Of a stretch of DNA of 7,032 nucleotides, positions 6,209-7,032 are shown piece after piece (the first letter of the stretch is position 1; every line of letters starts with the position of its first letter). The notes beneath the pieces were generated by a model. That model made no database searches. It was not told where the DNA came from and worked only from the letters and a program-made list of their open reading frames with translations. A program made the translations under genes and the position numbers. This stretch comes from Desulfonatronovibrio sp. (lineage in GTDB: Bacteria > Desulfobacterota > Desulfovibrionia > Desulfovibrionales > Desulfonatronovibrionaceae). Location of the stretch: assembly GCA_003558575.1 (NCBI GenBank), contig PWPY01000357.1, forward strand, positions 1-7,032, read 5' to 3'.

Positions 6209-7032
6209 GATACAACCAGCACCTGATTTTTGATCGAAGTTCCTTTACAGGGGGATCTTGTCTGGAACAGATATCCATCTTTTGGGGACACCTGGGGTGA
6301 AAGTGACAGCCTTGAGGCAGATTATTTATTTCAGGAACAGTGCCGGGGATTGGGTTTAAATCATCATTTCTGTCCAATCGGGGTAATGATGCCAGAAGCC
6401 CTTTAGTATAAGGGTGGCCAGGATCACTCAATATGTCTTTTACATTTCCACATTCCACGATCCTTCCAGAATACATGACTGCCATGGCAGAGCAGACCTG
6501 AGCGACTACTCCCAGGTCATGGGTGATAAGAATTGTAGAAGTTTTACTTTTTTCCTGAAGTTCATGGAGCAGATCCAGGATCTGGGCCTGAATGGTTACA
6601 TCCAGAGCAGTTGTTGGCTCATCCGCCAGGATGATCTTAGGGGAACATGCCAAAGCCATTGCAATTATTATCCTCTGGCGCATTCCTCCACTTAACTGGT
6701 GCGGAAAATCATTAAAACGTCTTTCTGGAGCAGGTATGCCCACCATCTTCAGCAATTTTATGGTTTGCCCTTTAGCCTCATCTTTGTTCAGCTTTTTATG
6801 GTGGATAAGTGTCTCGCTGATCTGCGCTCCGACCTTAAACACTGGGTTGAGAGCTGACATGGGTTCCTGGAAAATCATGGAGATATCGTTGCCCCGTATG
6901 GAACGGAGTTCTTTTTCAGGTAATCTGGTCAGATCTTTGCCGGCAAAGATTACCTTGCCGGAAGTAATTTTTCCTGGTGGAGATGGAATCAGGCCCAGGA
7001 TGGAAAGGGCCAGCATGGTTTTACCGCATCCG
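6201..7032 (-). CDS. oppD: Oligopeptide/dipeptide ABC transporter ATP-binding protein, OppD/DppD type (5' end cut by window edge)
   Basis: This is the partner ATPase of the peptide importer. The reading frame runs off the right edge inside Walker A: the visible protein begins G-C-G-K-T-M-L-A-L-S, so about 45-50 N-terminal residues are missing. The ATG at 7016 is therefore an internal methionine and not the start. Numbering from that Met, the Q-loop is at 50 (MIFQEPMSALNP), the signature LSGGMRQR at 108-115, Walker B KIILADEPTTALD at 127-139 and the switch His at 166 (LITHDLG). The Opp/Dpp C-terminal region follows with HPYTKGLLASLPRLD and GCHFHPRCPQKMDIC, containing four cysteines (237, 243, 250, 266). 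SGGMRQR and the PRLD segment are typical of the D-type subunit. The TGA stop lies inside the oppF start region (ATGACTGA), so the two are probably co-translated. Permease and binding-protein genes would be expected upstream, outside the window. Confidence 0.95.
   Translation of the reverse strand, partial: GCGKTMLALSILGLIPSPPGKITSGKVIFAGKDLTRLPEKELRSIRGNDISMIFQEPMSALNPVFKVGAQISETLIHHKKLNKDEAKGQTIKLLKMVGIPAPERRFNDFPHQLSGGMRQRIIIAMALACSPKIILADEPTTALDVTIQAQILDLLHELQEKSKTSTILITHDLGVVAQVCSAMAVMYSGRIVECGNVKDILSDPGHPYTKGLLASLPRLDRNDDLNPIPGTVPEINNLPQGCHFHPRCPQKMDICSRQDPPVKELRSKIRCWLYHD

Noticed and set aside
6414..6695. Plus-strand frame inside oppD
   Set aside because: It is a shadow of the ATPase gene; the opposite strand encodes the ABC signature and Walker B.

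Overview
The window carries six protein-coding genes, all on the minus strand, so transcription runs from base 7032 toward base 1. They form two groups. The upstream group (about 7032 to 3322) is the distal end of an oligopeptide/dipeptide ABC transporter operon: the two ATPase genes (oppD/dppD-like, cut by the window edge inside its Walker A motif, and oppF/dppF-like, complete), followed by a 643-residue U32-family protein. Each of the two junctions is an 8-base start/stop overlap, so the three genes are almost certainly co-transcribed and probably translationally coupled. The downstream group (2966 to 1) is a tripartite TRAP transporter operon in the order dctP (substrate-binding lipoprotein), dctQ (small membrane subunit), dctM (large membrane subunit, cut by the window edge within a few codons of its expected end).

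A 355-base AT-rich gap (2967-3321) separates the groups. It should hold the 3' end of the opp-U32 transcript and the promoter of the TRAP operon. It contains TATAAT hexamers and several short inverted repeats, but no convincing -35/-10 pair, no sigma-54 site and no intrinsic terminator. Inside the TRAP operon, the 84-base gap between dctP and dctQ holds three tandem copies of an 8-base repeat and a strong GC-rich hairpin. The hairpin is a plausible device for making more binding protein than membrane subunits. The start codons follow the same gradient: ATG for dctP, GTG for dctQ, TTG for dctM.

The organism is a Gram-negative bacterium: it has a TRAP system with a lipoprotein receptor and Shine-Dalgarno-led genes, and a moderate GC content with AT-rich spacers. 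The mix of TRAP and peptide transporters, a long U32 protein and a lipid-anchored DctP would fit a sulfate-reducing or related anaerobe (Desulfobacterota, perhaps Desulfovibrionales). The strongly acidic mature DctP hints at a saline or alkaline habitat. This placement is inference from protein style, not from a marker gene.

Functionally the window is about uptake of small organic nutrients: peptides through the ABC transporter, and an organic acid or similar anion through the TRAP system. The U32 protein is the odd member. Characterised relatives are Fe-S-dependent RNA or quinone hydroxylases, yet it sits in a peptide-uptake operon, and its C-terminal half appears to be a degenerate second copy of the U32 fold. 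I found no mobile element, tRNA, rRNA or CRISPR array, and no clearly new multi-gene system.
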